Shown in pieces: positions 24,929 to 34,543 of a stretch of 64,000 nucleotides of DNA. The translations under genes and the position numbers were made by a program. The notes below the pieces were generated by a model. It was not told where the DNA came from, made no database searches, and worked only from the letters and a program-made list of their open reading frames with translations. Positions within the stretch are counted from its first letter, which is position 1. Every line of letters begins with the position of its first letter. The stretch comes from Actinomadura syzygii (GTDB taxonomy: Bacteria; Actinomycetota; Actinomycetes; Streptosporangiales; Streptosporangiaceae), in NCBI RefSeq assembly GCF_008085905.1, contig NZ_VSFF01000008.1, forward strand, positions 124,001-188,000. The letters are read 5' to 3'.

Positions 24929-27900
24929 GTGGGACGACGGGGGCTTGCACTCAGGCGGATGGCCGGCGACCGCGCGCTCGTACTGGCCGCGTGCGCGACG
25001 GCCCTGTTCGCGACGACCGTCCTCGCCGCGCTGGTCGGCTACACCGGGTCGGTCACCCGCGAGGGACTGCGGCGCACGCTCGCGGACGCGACGTTCGCCT
25101 CGGTCGGCACGACGATCGGCACCAACGTGCCCCCGGACGGCCTCGGCGAGGTCCAGAAACGGATCCGGACGGCGCTCGACCAGATCTACGGCGACGTGCC
25201 GCTCACCATCTCGATGAGCGTCCGCAGCGACTCCTACACCCTCCCCGGCCAGGAGAAGAGCGACCACCCCGACCTCACCGCGTTCGAGACCTACACCGGG
25301 ATCGAGAAGCACACCCGCCTCAGCACGGGACGCTGGCCCGCCCCCACCGCCGGAACCGCCGAGACCGAGGCCGCGCTGCCCGGCCCGGCCGCCCGCGCCA
25401 TGCGCGTCGGCGTCGGCGACGTCCTCACCCTGCGCGGGCGCGTCGACAAGAAGTCGGTCGTGAAGGTCCGCGTCGTCGGGCTGTTCGACGTCCCGGACCC
25501 GGAAAGCTACTTCTGGCAGGGCGACAAGCTCATCACCACGGGCATGGAACGGCTCGACTACACGACCTACGGTCCGCTCGTCGTCCGTCCGGAGGTGTTC
25601 GCGGAGCGGTTCACCGGGACCGGCGCCGACGCCCGCTTCACCGTCATGCCGGACCTGCGCGACGTCCGCTCCGGCGACCTCGGCCCGCTCGGCGACCGGG
25701 TCGCCGCCGGGCCCGAGACGTTCAAGCGGGCGGGCGGCGGCGCGCAGTTCTCCGTCGTGACGAAACTCCCCGAGCTGACCGGGCAGTTGCGGGTCGCGCT
25801 CCAGGTGGCGCGTTCCACGATGCTGATCCCGGTGATCCAGCTCGTCCTGCTCGCGGGCTGCGCGTGGCTGCTCGTCGCCCGGCTGCTCGCCGACCACCGG
25901 CGCGGCGAGGTCGCGCTGCTGCGCACCCGCGGCATGGGCATGCGGCAGCTCGCCGCGCTCGGCCTCGGCGAGGGGCTGCTGATCGTCTTGCCCGGCGCGC
26001 TGCTCGGGCCGCTGCTCGCCGGGCCGCTGCTGCGGCTCGCCGGGCACGCGCCCGCCGTCCGGGCGTCCGGGCTGCGGCTGGACGCCGGGCCCGCCGCGCC
26101 GCTCTGGATCGTGTCGATCGCGCTGGCGCTCGCCTGCGCGGTCGCCCTGACGGTCCCGACGCTGCGCGGCGCGAACCGGACGTTCGTCGAGACCCAGGCC
26201 GGGATCGGCCGGCCCGGCCACGGCGGGCTGCGCGGCGCGGGCACCGACCTCGCGCTGCTGCTCGTCGCCGGGCTCGCGATCTGGCAGCTCACCCGGTACG
26301 GGGCGGACGGCGTGGGCGGCGGCACGGCCGGGATCGACCCGTTCATCGTGTCCGGCCCGGCGCTGGCGCTGCTCGCGGGCGGGGTGCTGCTGCTGCGGAC
26401 CGTCCCGTTCGCCTCCCGCGCCGCCGAGCGGCTCGCCACCCGCGGCAGCGGCCTCGTGACCGCGCTCGGCACCCGGCAGGTCGGACGGCGCAGGCTCCGC
26501 TACGCGGGGCCCGTCCTGCTGCTGGTCATGGCGATGGCCGTCGGGATCCTGTCGGTGACGACGATGGCGACCTGGCGCCGGTCGCAGACCGACCAGGCCG
26601 ACTTCCAGGCGGGCGCGGACCTGCGGCTCGGCGTGCCGACCGGCGGCGTCGCCCCGACCGCGCTCGGCCAGACCGGGCGGTTCGCCGCGGTCCCCGGCGT
26701 CACCGCGACGACGCCGGTGCTGCGCGTCGACGCCGACCTCGGCAACGAGCCGACGACGCTGCTCGCCGCCGACACGCGGGCGCTCGGCCCGCTGCTGCGC
26801 GTCCTGCCGGGGCTGAAGGACGATCTGCGCCTGGACGAGCTGGCCGGGCAGCGTCCCGCGACCGCCGCTCTGACGGTCCCGGGGAAGCCGAAGATGCTGC
26901 TGTTCGACCTCCGGATGACCCGCACCGGGAAGCCGCCCGTCGCGTTGCAGGGCGTCCGGCACACGATCGGCGTCACGGTCGCCGACGCCCGCGGCCTGAC
27001 CCGCGAGGCGAAGCTGACCGGGCTCGTCCCGGACGGCAGGGACCACACCCTCGCGCTCGACACCGCCGAGCTGGCCGGGCCGGGCGGCGTCCTGTCCTAC
27101 CCGCTGTCGGTGCGCGGCCTGCACTACTCCTTCGACGACAACGCGCCCGAGGGAACGTTCGAGCTGCGGCTGGGACGGGTCGCCGGGGAGGGCGCCGGGG
27201 ACGCCCCACGGCCCGCGAACGGCGTCTGGGACGCCTTCACCGACGCGGCGACCGACAAGGGCGACCCGCTCAAGACGTCCATGAAGAACAAGGCGGACGG
27301 GCTCGCCACGCTCCAGGTCCCCGCCACGCCGATCGTGGACCCCGGCTACTCGTTCGAGCTCGCGGGCACCGTCCACGCGATGCTCGGCGCGGGCGACCCG
27401 CCGTCCCACACCAGGCAGAACGCCAACCTCCAGCCGCTCCTGCCGGGCGTGGTCACCGCGGAGACGGCGCGCCGCGCCAAGGTCGGCGTCGGCGGCACCG
27501 TCACGGTCAGCACGGTCGACGGCGACCAGCCGGTCAAGGTCGTCGCGATCGCGCCCGCGCTGCCGAGCGTCCCGCCGGACCGGCCGGGCGTCCTCGTCGA
27601 CCTGCCGACGCTCACCCAGCGCAGGCTCGCCCAGGACGGCGACGCCGGGCCGAACACCGTGCCGCGCGAATGGTGGGCGGCGGTGCGCGACGGCCGCACC
27701 GGGCCCGCCGTCCGGGCGCTCACCCGCGACCCGTCCTGGGGCGAGGTCGTCGCGGACCGCGCCGAGCTGCACTCCCGGCTCCGCGACGCCCCGCTCGGCG
27801 CGGCGCTGCAGGGCGCGCTCGTGCTCGGCTTCGGCGCGGCGCTCGCGTTCGCCCTCATCGCGTTCGTGGTGAACGCGGCGGTGACCGCCGGGGAGCGGGC

Positions 27901-28231
27901 CCGCGAGTTCGCGGTGCTGCGCGCGATCGGCGTCGGGCCCCGGCAGGTCGCCGGGGTGCTCGCCGTCGAACAGGCGTACCTGGTCGCGCTCGGGCTGCTC
28001 GGCGGGACCGTCCTCGGCCTCGTGGTGGCGCGGCTCGTCGTCCCGCACGTCGTGCTCAGCGTGCAGGCCGCGCAGCCGTACCCGCCCGCCGACCTGGTCG
28101 TCCAGTGGCCGGTGGTGGCGGCCGTGCTCGCCGGCGTGGCGGCGGTCCTCGGCCTCGTCCTCGCCGCCGTGATCCGCCTGCTCGGCCGCCGCGAACTCGG
28201 CGCCGGGCTGAGGGTGGGGGAGGAGCGGTGA
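24929..28231 (+). CDS. FtsX-like ABC transporter permease, long form
   Basis: The 1100-residue protein has an N-terminal helix (LVLAACATALFATTVLAALVG, about 16-36), a large extracellular region, and membrane clusters near 290-400 and 430-540. A second extracellular domain (about 540-930) and a C-terminal cluster of three helices follow, with AREFAVLRAIGVGPRQVAGVLAVEQ as the FtsX coupling segment. GTG 24929 lies 8 nt after a -10-like box and has no Shine-Dalgarno, so it is probably leaderless. Its stop overlaps the next permease start by 4 nt. It is likely to form a heteromeric exporter with the permease at 28228. Confidence 0.9.
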   Translation: MGRRGLALRRMAGDRALVLAACATALFATTVLAALVGYTGSVTREGLRRTLADATFASVGTTIGTNVPPDGLGEVQKRIRTALDQIYGDVPLTISMSVRSDSYTLPGQEKSDHPDLTAFETYTGIEKHTRLSTGRWPAPTAGTAETEAALPGPAARAMRVGVGDVLTLRGRVDKKSVVKVRVVGLFDVPDPESYFWQGDKLITTGMERLDYTTYGPLVVRPEVFAERFTGTGADARFTVMPDLRDVRSGDLGPLGDRVAAGPETFKRAGGGAQFSVVTKLPELTGQLRVALQVARSTMLIPVIQLVLLAGCAWLLVARLLADHRRGEVALLRTRGMGMRQLAALGLGEGLLIVLPGALLGPLLAGPLLRLAGHAPAVRASGLRLDAGPAAPLWIVSIALALACAVALTVPTLRGANRTFVETQAGIGRPGHGGLRGAGTDLALLLVAGLAIWQLTRYGADGVGGGTAGIDPFIVSGPALALLAGGVLLLRTVPFASRAAERLATRGSGLVTALGTRQVGRRRLRYAGPVLLLVMAMAVGILSVTTMATWRRSQTDQADFQAGADLRLGVPTGGVAPTALGQTGRFAAVPGVTATTPVLRVDADLGNEPTTLLAADTRALGPLLRVLPGLKDDLRLDELAGQRPATAALTVPGKPKMLLFDLRMTRTGKPPVALQGVRHTIGVTVADARGLTREAKLTGLVPDGRDHTLALDTAELAGPGGVLSYPLSVRGLHYSFDDNAPEGTFELRLGRVAGEGAGDAPRPANGVWDAFTDAATDKGDPLKTSMKNKADGLATLQVPATPIVDPGYSFELAGTVHAMLGAGDPPSHTRQNANLQPLLPGVVTAETARRAKVGVGGTVTVSTVDGDQPVKVVAIAPALPSVPPDRPGVLVDLPTLTQRRLAQDGDAGPNTVPREWWAAVRDGRTGPAVRALTRDPSWGEVVADRAELHSRLRDAPLGAALQGALVLGFGAALAFALIAFVVNAAVTAGERAREFAVLRAIGVGPRQVAGVLAVEQAYLVALGLLGGTVLGLVVARLVVPHVVLSVQAAQPYPPADLVVQWPVVAAVLAGVAAVLGLVLAAVIRLLGRRELGAGLRVGEER

Positions 28232-30786
28232 CTCGGCTCGTTCGGGCGCAGTGGGTGCCGCTGGCCGCGCTCGCCGCGCTGACGTTCGCGGCGGCGCTGC
28301 TCGCCGTCGCCGTCCCCGCCCGGACGGCCGCCGGGTACGACCGCGCCGCCGTCGCCGCGATCGGGGCGGGCGCCGACGTCCGGGTGCAGGGCCGGGCGGC
28401 GGGCGAGGCGGCGTTCAACGCCGTCCCGAGCGACGCGGCCCTCGGCGCCAAGTCGCTGACCTGGCAGCAGATGCTGCCGAAGTCGCTGAAGGACGTCACC
28501 GGCGAGCCGGAGCCGTCCGTCACCTCGGACGCCTTCGTCATCGACGGCGAGTTCGCCCGGCCGCGCCTGCTCTACCTCGGCTGGGACCCGCGCGCGTCGG
28601 AGCGCGTCCGGCTCGTCTCCGGCATTCCGCCGATCAACCCGCCCGGCGCGGACAGCGGCGACGTGAAGGTCGTCCTCGCCAAGCGGTACGCGGACCAGAT
28701 GGGCTACAAGGTCGGCGACCGGCTCCCGCTCGGCGACCTCAACGCCCGGGTCAGCGGGCTGTTCGAGCCGCTGAACCCCGCCGACGAGTTCTGGCTGCCG
28801 CGCGCCCGGATGCTGCACCCGGTCATCGAGAACATGCCGTCCACCGGGATCGAGGCGGACGCGGGCACGGCGCTGATCGACCAGAACGCGTACTCCCGGC
28901 TCACCACCGACCCGGCGCGAAAGCTGCTGTTCAGCTGGCGGTTCCCGGTCCGCAAGGACGCCGTCCACGCCGGGGACGCCGAGGGCATGGCCGACGACCT
29001 GGACGCATACCGCTCGGCCGTCGCGGGACGCTCCGACATGTTCCCCTGCGAGATCCGCACCGGGCTGGACGTCACGCTCAAGGAGTTCGCGGCGCGGCTG
29101 CACACCGCGCAGTCCGTGCTCGGGCTGGCGTTCGGCGGGCTCGTCGCGGTCGCCGCCGGGGTGCTGCTGCTCGCCGCCGGGCTGCTCGGGGTGCGGCTGC
29201 GGCCGCTGCTCGGGCTGATGCGGGCGCGCGGCGCGTCGCTGCGCCAGCTCACCGGGCCGTCCTGCGGGCTGGTCGCGCTCGCGGTCGTCCCGTCGGCCGC
29301 GCTCGGCTACGCGGCCGGACGGCTCCTCGACGCGGGCCCGCCGCAGACCGGCTCGATCTTCGCGATCGGCCTGCTGGTCGCGGCCGTGCTGCTGGTGTCC
29401 GCGACGATCGTGGCGCGGGAGCGGAGCGGCGGGCTCGGCTCGGTCACCGACCGGCGCGACGACCTCGGCGCCGCCCGCCCGTCCCGCTGGCGGCGCGCCG
29501 TCGACCTGCTGCTCGTGGTGCTCGCCGTGGTCGGCGTCGTGCTGCTGCGCGAGCGCGGCCCGGACGCCGGGACCGACCCGCTGGTTGCGGCCGTCCCGGT
29601 GCTGCTCGGCGCGGCGCTCGGCGTGCTGGTGCTGCGCGTCTACCCGTACCTGCTGCGCGCCGCCGGGCCGGTGCTGCGGCGGCGCAGCGGCGCCGTCGCG
29701 TTCATCGGGCTCGCCCGCGCCGCCCGGCAGAACCTCGTCGGGGCGCTGCCGGTCGCCGTGCTGCTGCTGGCCGCCGCCGTCGCCGGGTTCACCGCCACCG
29801 TGGACAACGCGCTGAAGACGGGCCAGGTCCGCGCGTCCTGGGCCGAGGTCGGCGCGGACGCGCGGGTCGAGGCCGGGCCGCTGGACGACGCGGGCCTGCG
29901 GAGGATCCGCGCGGTGCCGGGCGTGACGGGCGTGGTCCGGGTCCGGATGATCAGCCGGGCCGGGATCACCGACGACCCGGCGCCGATGACCGTCGTCGGC
30001 CTGGACCTCGACGCCTACCGGCGGCTCGCCCCCAAGGTGCCGGACATTCCCGGCACGTCCGGGGTGCTGGCCTCGCCGCTCGCCGCCGACACGATCGGCA
30101 CCGGCACCGTGACGATCAGCCGGGCCGGGATGGACCCGATCCAGGTCAGGGTGGCGGCCGAGGTCGACCGGTTCCCGGGGCAGGACACGGGCAGCGCGTT
30201 CGTGATCGTCCCTTACTCGATGGTCGCCAAGTCGACGGGCTTCCCGTCCCAGGTCTTCGTCGGCGGCCGCGACCTGGACGCCAAAGCGCTGCGCGCCGCC
30301 GCGTCCGGCCACGCCGTCACGGTGCGGGAGGACGTCCTGCGCGACATGACGCGGCTGCCGCTCGTGTCCGTCGTGCACGACACGTTCCGGGACGGCGCGC
30401 TCATCGGCGGCGCGTTCGGGCTGCTCGTCGTGGTGTTCGTCCTCGTCGTCGGCGCCCGCACCCGCGCCCGCACGATCGCCCACCTGCGCGCCCTCGGGCT
30501 GAGCCGGCGGCAGAGCCGCGCGCTCGCGCTGGTCGAGATCGCGCCCGTGCTGCTCTGCGCGACGGCCGGCGGATGGGTGCTCGGCCTGCTCCTTCCCGAG
30601 ATCACCGGGCCGGTCGTCGACCTGCGCCCCTATACGGGCGGCTACGCCGTGACGGCGCACGTTCCGGGCGTCCCGGCGCTGCTCGGGCTGATCGGCGCGC
30701 TGCTGCTCGCCGCCGCGGCGGCGCTCGCCGTCGACCGTATCTTCGACGCAAGCCCCGGAACCGTCCTGAGAACGGGGGACTCATGA
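28228..30786 (+). CDS. FtsX-like ABC transporter permease (paralogue B)
   Basis: About 852 residues from GTG 28228, which overlaps the upstream stop (GTGA) and is preceded by GGAGG. It is closely similar along its length to the permease at 22255: shared segments include VVPSAALGY, AGRLLDAGPPQ, RDGALIGGAFGLL and LLPEITGPVVDLRPYTGG. The architecture is one N-terminal helix, an extracellular domain, a membrane cluster, a second extracellular domain and a C-terminal cluster. Its stop overlaps the ATPase start. The paralogy plus the shared upstream boxes argues that the 22255 gene and its promoter arose by duplication within this locus. Confidence 0.91.
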   Translation: MTRLVRAQWVPLAALAALTFAAALLAVAVPARTAAGYDRAAVAAIGAGADVRVQGRAAGEAAFNAVPSDAALGAKSLTWQQMLPKSLKDVTGEPEPSVTSDAFVIDGEFARPRLLYLGWDPRASERVRLVSGIPPINPPGADSGDVKVVLAKRYADQMGYKVGDRLPLGDLNARVSGLFEPLNPADEFWLPRARMLHPVIENMPSTGIEADAGTALIDQNAYSRLTTDPARKLLFSWRFPVRKDAVHAGDAEGMADDLDAYRSAVAGRSDMFPCEIRTGLDVTLKEFAARLHTAQSVLGLAFGGLVAVAAGVLLLAAGLLGVRLRPLLGLMRARGASLRQLTGPSCGLVALAVVPSAALGYAAGRLLDAGPPQTGSIFAIGLLVAAVLLVSATIVARERSGGLGSVTDRRDDLGAARPSRWRRAVDLLLVVLAVVGVVLLRERGPDAGTDPLVAAVPVLLGAALGVLVLRVYPYLLRAAGPVLRRRSGAVAFIGLARAARQNLVGALPVAVLLLAAAVAGFTATVDNALKTGQVRASWAEVGADARVEAGPLDDAGLRRIRAVPGVTGVVRVRMISRAGITDDPAPMTVVGLDLDAYRRLAPKVPDIPGTSGVLASPLAADTIGTGTVTISRAGMDPIQVRVAAEVDRFPGQDTGSAFVIVPYSMVAKSTGFPSQVFVGGRDLDAKALRAAASGHAVTVREDVLRDMTRLPLVSVVHDTFRDGALIGGAFGLLVVVFVLVVGARTRARTIAHLRALGLSRRQSRALALVEIAPVLLCATAGGWVLGLLLPEITGPVVDLRPYTGGYAVTAHVPGVPALLGLIGALLLAAAAALAVDRIFDASPGTVLRTGDS

Positions 30787-31721
30787 CCGATACGACCAAG
30801 GCGCCCGACCTCGCCGAGCTGGAACGGCGCGCCACCGAACGCGGGCCCGCTTACGGCGAGGGCGCCCACATCGTGTGCGACAACCTCGTCCGCATCTACA
30901 AGACCGACGGCGTCGAGGTCGTCGCGCTGCAGGGACTCGACCTGCTCGTCGACCCGGGCGAGCTGGTCGCGATCGTGGGCGCGTCCGGGTCGGGGAAGTC
31001 GACGCTGCTGAACATCCTGTCCGGACTGGACGTCCCCACGGCCGGGGTCGCCCGCGTCGCCGGGTCGGACCTGCTGACGATGGCGGCCAAGGAACGGCTG
31101 AACTTCCGCCGCCACCGGGTCGGGTTCATCTGGCAGCAGACGTCCCGGAACCTGCTCCCGTACCTGACGGCCGCGCAGAACGTCGAGCTGCCGATGCGGT
31201 TCGCCGGACGGTCCCGCCGCAGCCGCGCCACCCGCGCCGCCGAACTTCTCGGCATGCTCGGCGTCGGGGACTGCGCGGGGCGGCGTCCCGAGGAGCTGTC
31301 CGGCGGGCAGCAGCAGCGGATCGCGGTCGCCGTCGCGGTCGCCAACGAGCCGAAGGTCGTCCTCGCCGACGAGCCGACCGGCGAGCTGGACACCGCCACC
31401 GCCGCCGAGGTGTTCGGCGCGCTCCGCCAGGTCAACGAGGAGTTCGGCACGACCACCGTCGTCGTCACCCACGACGCGCAGGTCGCCGAACGCGTCGACC
31501 GGACCATCGGCATCCGCGACGGCCGGACGAGCAGCGAGGTCCGCCGCCGCTCCGCCGAGGACGGCACCCGGCACGTCGCCGAGTACGCCGTCCTGGACCG
31601 GGCCGGGCGCGTCCAGCTCCCGAAGCCGTTCACCGAGGCGCTCGACATGCGCGACCGCGTCCGCCTCGACCTGGAGACCGACCACGTCGGCGTCTGGCCG
31701 GACCGCGAGGAGACCGAATGA
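30783..31721 (+). CDS. ABC transporter ATPase with AbrB-like C-terminal extension
   Basis: The 312-residue ATPase has Walker A GASGSGKST (66-74), Q-loop FIWQQ, signature LSGGQQQR (172-179) and Walker B VVLADEPTGELD (193-203). It belongs to the MacB/LolD-type family that drives FtsX permeases. Unlike the 230-residue partner, it has about 60 extra C-terminal residues, including YAVLDRAGRVQLPKPFTEAL and RDRVRLDLETDHVGVWPD. Their pattern recalls the swapped-hairpin AbrB/SpoVT fold, which is my inference. ATG 30783 overlaps the permease stop and the gene's own stop overlaps the next ATPase. Confidence 0.94.
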   Translation: MTDTTKAPDLAELERRATERGPAYGEGAHIVCDNLVRIYKTDGVEVVALQGLDLLVDPGELVAIVGASGSGKSTLLNILSGLDVPTAGVARVAGSDLLTMAAKERLNFRRHRVGFIWQQTSRNLLPYLTAAQNVELPMRFAGRSRRSRATRAAELLGMLGVGDCAGRRPEELSGGQQQRIAVAVAVANEPKVVLADEPTGELDTATAAEVFGALRQVNEEFGTTTVVVTHDAQVAERVDRTIGIRDGRTSSEVRRRSAEDGTRHVAEYAVLDRAGRVQLPKPFTEALDMRDRVRLDLETDHVGVWPDREETE

Positions 31722-32410
31722 CCGAGCCCATGGTCGCCGTCGAGGCGCTGACCCGCGTCTACAAGAGCGGCAAGATCGAGGTCCCGGCGCTGCGCGGCGC
31801 GTCCTTCACCGTCGCGCCCGGCGAGATCGTCGCGATCAAGGGCCGGTCCGGCTCCGGCAAGACCACCCTGCTCAACCTGCTCGGCGGCCTCGACTCCCCG
31901 GACGGCGGCACCATCCGGGTGGACGGCCGCGACGTCGGCGCGCTCAGCGAGAACGACCTGCTCGCCCTCCGCCGCGACCACATCGGCTACATCTTCCAGT
32001 CGCACGGCCTGATCCCGGTGCTGTCGGCGGCGGAGAACGTCGAGGTGCCGCTCCGCCTCGCCCGTACCCCACCCGCAGAACGCGACGAACGCGTCCGCGT
32101 CCTCCTAGCCCTGGTCGGCCTGGCCGACCACGCGCTCCAACGCCCCTACGAACTGTCCGGCGGCCAGCGCCAGCGCGTGGCCATCGCCCGCGCCCTGGCG
32201 AACCGCCCGCGCCTACTCCTCGCCGACGAGCCCACCGGCCAACTCGACTCCGAAACGGCCGCCGCGATAATGCCACTCCTCCGCGCCGTAGTAGCAGGCG
32301 AAGGCGTAACAATCATCGTCGCCACCCACGACAACACCCTCCTAGCCCAAGCCGACCGAGTCCTAGACCTCCAAGACGGCACAATCACCGAGTCCCCGAT
32401 CCCCGCCTGA
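31718..32410 (+). CDS. ABC transporter ATPase, MacB/LolD type
   Basis: The 230-residue ATPase has Walker A GRSGSGKTT (42-50), signature LSGGQRQR and Walker B LLLADEPTGQLD. ATG 31718 overlaps the upstream stop. Two different ATPases in one operon with two or three permeases suggest a heterodimeric nucleotide-binding unit. The last third of the gene (from about 32040) uses several CTA, GTA, ACA and CCA codons that are rare in the rest of the operon, a sign of recombination or a different history for that part. Confidence 0.94.
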   Translation: MTEPMVAVEALTRVYKSGKIEVPALRGASFTVAPGEIVAIKGRSGSGKTTLLNLLGGLDSPDGGTIRVDGRDVGALSENDLLALRRDHIGYIFQSHGLIPVLSAAENVEVPLRLARTPPAERDERVRVLLALVGLADHALQRPYELSGGQRQRVAIARALANRPRLLLADEPTGQLDSETAAAIMPLLRAVVAGEGVTIIVATHDNTLLAQADRVLDLQDGTITESPIPA

Positions 32411-32502
32411 TCACTCGACGGGGATCGTGCACGCGAGTTTGTAGCGGACCGCGGAGTGGGGGTTCTCGGTTGCCGGACGGGGTCGGTGGGAAGTGACCGG
32501 TC

Positions 32503-33699
32503 ATGGCGACTGTGGTGTTGGTGGGGACGCTTGATACCAAGGGGGACGAGTACGTCTGGCTTCGGGAGCGGCTGTGGGCGCTCGGGTGCGAGGTCGTGCT
32601 CGTGGACGCCGGGGTTGAGGCTTCTGAGGTCGACGCTGATGTTCCTGCGGGGCAGGTTGCGCGGGCTGGGGGCGCTTCGATTGATGCGCTTCGAGATGCC
32701 CAGGATCGTGGGGCCGCCGTCACTGTGATGGGTGTCGGGGCGGCGGCTGTGCTCGGTGATTTGGAGCAGGTGGACGCCGTGCTCGCCGTGGGTGGGAGTG
32801 GTGGGTCTTCCATCGCGGCTCGGGCCGTTCGGGATCTGCCCATCGGGTTGCCGAAGCTGATCGTGTCCACGATGGCGTCTGGCGACGTGACCCCGTACGT
32901 GGGCGCCAAGGACGTCACGATGATGTACAGCGTCGTGGACATCGCGGGGCTGAACCGGGTGTCGCGGCTGATCCTCGGGAACGCGGCGGCAGCGGCGGCC
33001 GGGATGGCGAAGGCGTACGCGGCATACGCGCCGGAGGCGGACGAGCGTCCGTTGGTCGCGGCGTCGATGTTCGGGGTGACGACTCCTGCGGTGGACGCGG
33101 CCAGGGAGCGGCTCGATGAGCTGGGTTACGAGGTGCTCGTCTTCCATGCGACGGGGGCCGGAGGACGCGCTCTGGAGGGGCTCGCGGAGAGCGGGCTGCT
33201 CGCGGGAGTGCTCGACCTGACCACGACGGAGCTGGCGGACGATCTCGTCGGCGGTGTCCTGTCGGCGGGGCCCGAGCGGCTCACGGCGGCCGGGCGGCAC
33301 GGGGTTCCGCAGGTCGTGGCGCCCGGCGCGCTGGACATGGTCAACTTCGGGCCGCGCGAGACCGTCCCGGACCTGTTCAGGGCGCGCAACCTCTACGTCC
33401 ACAACCCGACCGTCACGCTGATGCGGACGACGCCGGAGGAGATGGCCGAGTTGGGACGGCGCGTCGCGGCGAAGCTGCGCGAGGCGAAAGGGCCGACCGC
33501 GCTGTTCGTCCCGCTCGCGGGTGTGTCGGCGCTGGACGCGCCGGGGATGCCGTTCCACGATCCGGCGGCGGACGCGGCGTGCTTCGCCGAGCTGGAGGGC
33601 GCCGTGGAGACGGAGAAGCTGGACATGAACATCAACGACCCGGCGTTCGGCCGCGCCATGGCGGACCGGCTGCACCGGATGATCAGCGAGGGCCGCTGA
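32503..33699 (+). CDS. Tm-1-like ATP-binding protein (UPF0261)
   Basis: The 398-residue protein matches the UPF0261/Tm-1 N-terminal family: VVLVGTLDTKGDEYVWLRERL at the N-terminus, a glycine-rich AVGGSGGSSIAARAVRDLPIGLPKLIVSTMASGD, and GALDMVNFGPRETVPD. In the plant antiviral protein Tm-1 this region is an ATP-binding domain; bacterial roles are unknown. It begins a three-gene operon with the TIM-barrel gene 22 bp downstream. The first 125 codons are unusually rich in T-ending codons (GTT, GCT, GAT). Confidence 0.93.
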   Translation: MATVVLVGTLDTKGDEYVWLRERLWALGCEVVLVDAGVEASEVDADVPAGQVARAGGASIDALRDAQDRGAAVTVMGVGAAAVLGDLEQVDAVLAVGGSGGSSIAARAVRDLPIGLPKLIVSTMASGDVTPYVGAKDVTMMYSVVDIAGLNRVSRLILGNAAAAAAGMAKAYAAYAPEADERPLVAASMFGVTTPAVDAARERLDELGYEVLVFHATGAGGRALEGLAESGLLAGVLDLTTTELADDLVGGVLSAGPERLTAAGRHGVPQVVAPGALDMVNFGPRETVPDLFRARNLYVHNPTVTLMRTTPEEMAELGRRVAAKLREAKGPTALFVPLAGVSALDAPGMPFHDPAADAACFAELEGAVETEKLDMNINDPAFGRAMADRLHRMISEGR

Positions 33700-33721
33700 C
33701 CGCGGCCAGGGGGAGGGCGTA

Positions 33722-34543
33722 GTGGAACGGGAAGAGGTGTTGGAGCGGCTGCGGGCGGTGGTCGCGTCCGGGTGGCCGATCGTCGGGGCGGGGGCGGGCA
33801 CGGGGCTGTCCGCCAAGTGCGCGGAGGCGGGCGGCGTCGATCTGATCATCATCTACAACTCGGGCCGCTACCGGATGGCGGGACGCGGTTCGCTCGCGGG
33901 CCTGCTCCCGTTCGGGGACGCCAACCAGATCGTGGTCGACATGGCGTCCGAGGTGCTGCCCGTCGTCAAGGACACGCCGGTGCTCGCCGGAGTGTGCGGC
34001 ACCGACCCGTTCCGGCTGATGCCCGTCTTCCTCGACCAGCTCAAGGCCATGGGGTTCGCGGGCGTGCAGAACTTCCCCACGGTCGGGCTGTACGACGGGG
34101 TGTTCCGGCAGAACATCGAAGAGACCGGCATGGGGTTCGACCTGGAGGTCGAGATGGTGCGGCTCGCGCACGAGCGCGACCTCGTCACCGCTCCCTACGT
34201 GTTCGACGAGGCCCAGGCGCGGGCGATGGCGGAGGCGGGCGCGGACGTCCTCGTCCCGCACGTCGGGCTCACCACCAAGGGCAGCATCGGCGCGGGCACG
34301 GCCCTGACGCTGGACGAGGCCGTCGCCCGCGTGCAGGCGATGCAGGTCGCGGCGGCGGAGGTCCGGCCGGACGTCCTCGTGCTGTGCCACGGCGGCCCCA
34401 TCGCCGAGCCGGACGACGCCGCCTACGTCCTGTCCCGCGCCGAGGGGGTCGTCGGCTTCTTCGGCGCGTCGTCGGTCGAGCGGCTGCCGACCGAGCGCGC
34501 CATCACCGAGCAGGTGGCCGCATTCAAGAACCTGGAGATCTGA
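33722..34543 (+). CDS. Phosphoenolpyruvate hydrolase-like TIM-barrel protein
   Basis: The 273-residue protein belongs to PF09370, a TIM barrel annotated as PEP hydrolase-like or Tm-1 C-terminal. Visible signatures are GAGAGTGLSAKCAEAGGVDLIIIYNSG, the segment DTPVLAGVCGTDP, GFAGVQNFPTVGLYDG and VLVPHVGLTTKGSIGA. GTG 33722 has GGGAGG upstream. The pair UPF0261 plus this barrel equals the two halves of the fused eukaryotic Tm-1 protein, so the two subunits probably act together. The stop overlaps the cupin start by one base. Confidence 0.93.
   Translation: MEREEVLERLRAVVASGWPIVGAGAGTGLSAKCAEAGGVDLIIIYNSGRYRMAGRGSLAGLLPFGDANQIVVDMASEVLPVVKDTPVLAGVCGTDPFRLMPVFLDQLKAMGFAGVQNFPTVGLYDGVFRQNIEETGMGFDLEVEMVRLAHERDLVTAPYVFDEAQARAMAEAGADVLVPHVGLTTKGSIGAGTALTLDEAVARVQAMQVAAAEVRPDVLVLCHGGPIAEPDDAAYVLSRAEGVVGFFGASSVERLPTERAITEQVAAFKNLEI

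Noticed and set aside
22156..30660. Very long minus-strand reading frames opposite the three FtsX permeases
   Set aside because: They are low-complexity Arg/Gly/His/Gln-rich products of GC-rich antisense DNA. The plus strand has coherent membrane proteins, overlapping starts and an ATPase operon.
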